Of a stretch of DNA of 16,323 bases, positions 15,301-16,323 are shown piece after piece. A program made the position numbers and the translations under genes. Within the stretch, counting starts at the first letter, position 1, and the number at the start of each line of letters is the position of its first letter. Below the pieces are notes generated by a model, which searched no databases, had not been told where the DNA came from, and saw nothing but the letters and a program-made list of their open reading frames with translations. Origin of the DNA: CAZDYP01 sp964509505 (GTDB lineage: Bacteria; Chloroflexota; Anaerolineae; JACRMK01); assembly GCA_964509505.1 (NCBI GenBank), contig CAZDYP010000126.1, forward strand, positions 1-16,323, given 5' to 3'.

Positions 15301-15314
15301 AACCTCGTCATCAT
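15297..15314 (-). other. five-codon leader ORF overlapping the chrA start
   Basis: The minus strand reads ATG ATG ACG AGG TTA TGA, whose stop overlaps the first ATG of the transporter gene. It exists because of a 13-bp direct repeat (CATCATAACCTCG on the plus strand at 15295-15307 and 15309-15321) that duplicates the start region. Stop-start overlap would allow termination-reinitiation. Expression is not shown. Confidence 0.4.
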
Positions 15315-15321
15315 AACCTCG

Positions 15322-15400
15322 GGATGATTGGTGATGGGTAATGAATCATGAGCAATTGGCGCATCTCCAATTACTCATGACTCGTTACTAAATCACTCAT
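15322..15400. repeat. intergenic ATGAGTAAT word repeat with hairpin
   Basis: A 22-bp imperfect inverted repeat (15338-15359 against 15367-15388, three mismatches, 7-nt loop) is extended outward by GTGAT/ATCAC words (15331-15335 and 15392-15396). Both arms are strings of GTAATGA, ATCATGAG and their complements. It lies in the 238-bp spacer between the M28 stop and the chrA start. No T-run follows on the minus strand. Confidence 0.75.
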
Positions 15401-15416
15401 CGCTCATGTTCAGAAA

Positions 15417-15470
15417 TCGCGCGTGGCGGAACACAATGAGGCGGCGGTCTCTAACGCCGCCCGCGCGCGA
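15417..15470. repeat. nested GC-rich inverted repeat
   Basis: An inner 7-bp stem (GGCGGCG at 15440-15446, CGCCGCC at 15455-15461, 8-nt loop) sits inside an outer 7-bp stem (TCGCGCG at 15417-15423, CGCGCGA at 15464-15470). The remainder of the M28-chrA spacer (15471-15538) shows no gene or further clear structure. It could be a folded transcript end or a copy of a dispersed palindromic repeat. Confidence 0.5.
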
Positions 15471-15538
15471 CCCACAACGGCGAGCACGCGCGCTTCGCAC
15501 TGACGCATGTTTTCTTGACAGGAGCGTTATTCATTACT

Positions 15539-16323
15539 CTATTGATTCGCCAGCCTCAACAACGTCAACGCCGCCACCTGCCCTGTCGCCTTCAACTTGT
15601 TCACGTCAATCTTGTCGAAAGTGTCAGTCGGCACGTGGATGTCGCCATATTGCTGCCAGATGAAGAACGTCGCGCGCACACCCACTTTCAAAAACGCTTC
15701 GTGGTCGCTGCCGCCGCCGATGCTCGTGCCGCCTGTTCTGATGTTAAGGTCATTGGCGCTCTCGCGCGCAGTGCTAGCAACCTGCGGCGAATCATTCGTG
15801 ATGGTCAAGCCTGCCCCACCGCCCGCGCCGACCACGTCGAGATTGATGTAGGCTATGGTTTGATTCAATGGATAGAGGGGATGGCGCGTGTAGTATGTCG
15901 AGCCAACGAGCCCCGATTCCTCAGCCGTCCACGCCGCGAAGACGAGCGTGCGCTTCAAGTGAATCTTGTTTTTTGCAAAATGCTCCGCAAGCGCGATCAC
16001 GACCGCCGTGCCCGACGCGTTGTCATTCGCGCCATCGAAAGCCGCGCCCCCGTCAGGGTCATAACCGACGTGGTCGTAATGACCGCCGACGATGACGACT
16101 TCATGCGCGAGCTGCGGGTCGCTGCCTTGAATCGCGCCGAGCACGTTCATCACCCTCACGTCACGAATCGGCGCGAGTTTCAGCGTCATGCTCACGCGAT
16201 TCGCCGTCGGCGCGAACACGCCCTCGTCGCGGTTCATTTTATCTTCGAGCTCTTGCAGTTTTGCGTCGCTCAGTTGCAACAGCGCTAAGGCGACGGCGCG
16301 CGTGACGACGAGCAAAGGGCGCG
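15539..16323 (-). CDS. M28 family zinc metallopeptidase (5' end outside the window)
   Basis: The visible 261 codons are the C-terminal part; the frame is open to the window edge (CGC CCT TTG CTC GTC ...), so the true start lies beyond 16323. The peptidase core has all M28 zinc-site elements: the His and Asp of GGHYDHVGYD, Asp in GANDNASGT, the catalytic Glu pair in WTAEESGLVGS, Asp in INLDVVGAGG, and the final His in GDIHVPTDTFDKID. This is the aminopeptidase / Zn-carboxypeptidase group, often secreted, but the signal region is not visible. The part before the core (about 75 residues, ending VMNVLGAIQGSD) resembles the linker that usually follows a protease-associated domain. It ends in ANQ and a TGA... 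stop at 15539-15541 on the minus strand is TAG-type by position; the next gene, chrA, is 238 bp away, so co-transcription is uncertain. Confidence 0.9.
   Translation of the reverse strand, partial: RPLLVVTRAVALALLQLSDAKLQELEDKMNRDEGVFAPTANRVSMTLKLAPIRDVRVMNVLGAIQGSDPQLAHEVVIVGGHYDHVGYDPDGGAAFDGANDNASGTAVVIALAEHFAKNKIHLKRTLVFAAWTAEESGLVGSTYYTRHPLYPLNQTIAYINLDVVGAGGGAGLTITNDSPQVASTARESANDLNIRTGGTSIGGGSDHEAFLKVGVRATFFIWQQYGDIHVPTDTFDKIDVNKLKATGQVAALTLLRLANQ

Noticed and set aside
15515..16288. 257-codon open frame on the plus strand
   Set aside because: It is exactly antisense to the M28 peptidase, Arg/His-rich, and shows no family motif; it is a shadow of codon bias.

Overview
The window looks like a chromosomal segment of a Chloroflexota bacterium, most likely Anaerolineae-like, taken from a draft or metagenomic assembly (there is a 10-base N gap at 1836-1845). 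The assignment is an inference from gene content and style: very large multi-membrane-span GAF sensor proteins, a GAF-SpoIIE phosphatase, a plant-type acyl-ACP desaturase relative, a lone eIF2B-family protein, and intergenic strings of short words. No 16S gene or marker proves it.

Thirteen protein genes are recognised and all lie on the minus strand, so they are read from high to low coordinates. In that order they are: an M28 metallopeptidase (cut by the window edge), a half-size chromate transporter, an acyl-ACP desaturase-like diiron protein, an M20 deacylase, a SAM methyltransferase, a ChrR-like FMN reductase, a membrane GAF-SpoIIE phosphatase, a CoA-type Nudix hydrolase, a membrane GAF-HD-GYP phosphodiesterase, serine hydroxymethyltransferase, an SDR oxidoreductase, an eIF2B-family protein and a CinA N-domain protein. 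A strong hairpin terminator at 48-91 closes the series. Three pairs look translationally coupled or tightly co-transcribed: M20/methyltransferase (7 bp gap, stop codon inside the Shine-Dalgarno), Nudix/HD-GYP (ATGA overlap) and eIF2B-like/CinA-like (12 bp gap). The others have their own intergenic spacers, several with good Shine-Dalgarno sequences.

The genes are mostly housekeeping or signalling. The most coherent functional groups are: (i) two large membrane sensors, one acting on phosphoproteins and one on cyclic di-GMP, flanking a Nudix gene; (ii) an eIF2B-fold protein next to a COG1058 (CinA N-domain) protein, which may form a ribose-phosphate/ADP-ribose salvage pair, although the eIF2B-like protein carries Ser where the isomerases have their catalytic Cys.

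The unusual content is between the genes. On the plus strand at 2733-2973 there is a decayed, internally deleted fusion of a DUF6883-type N-terminus with a DUF4926-type C-terminus. Five spacers (1912-1978, 7844-7905, 10898-11020, 13455-13584, 15322-15400) contain quasi-palindromic strings of short repeated words, and two of them share an 11-mer. These strings stay open in frame and make several naive gene starts too long; corrected starts are given for four genes. Two genes without a Shine-Dalgarno have a -10-like hexamer 6-7 nt before the start codon and may be leaderless. A 13-bp duplication at the chrA start creates a five-codon leader ORF that overlaps the chrA start codon. No tRNA, rRNA, insertion sequence or CRISPR array was found.
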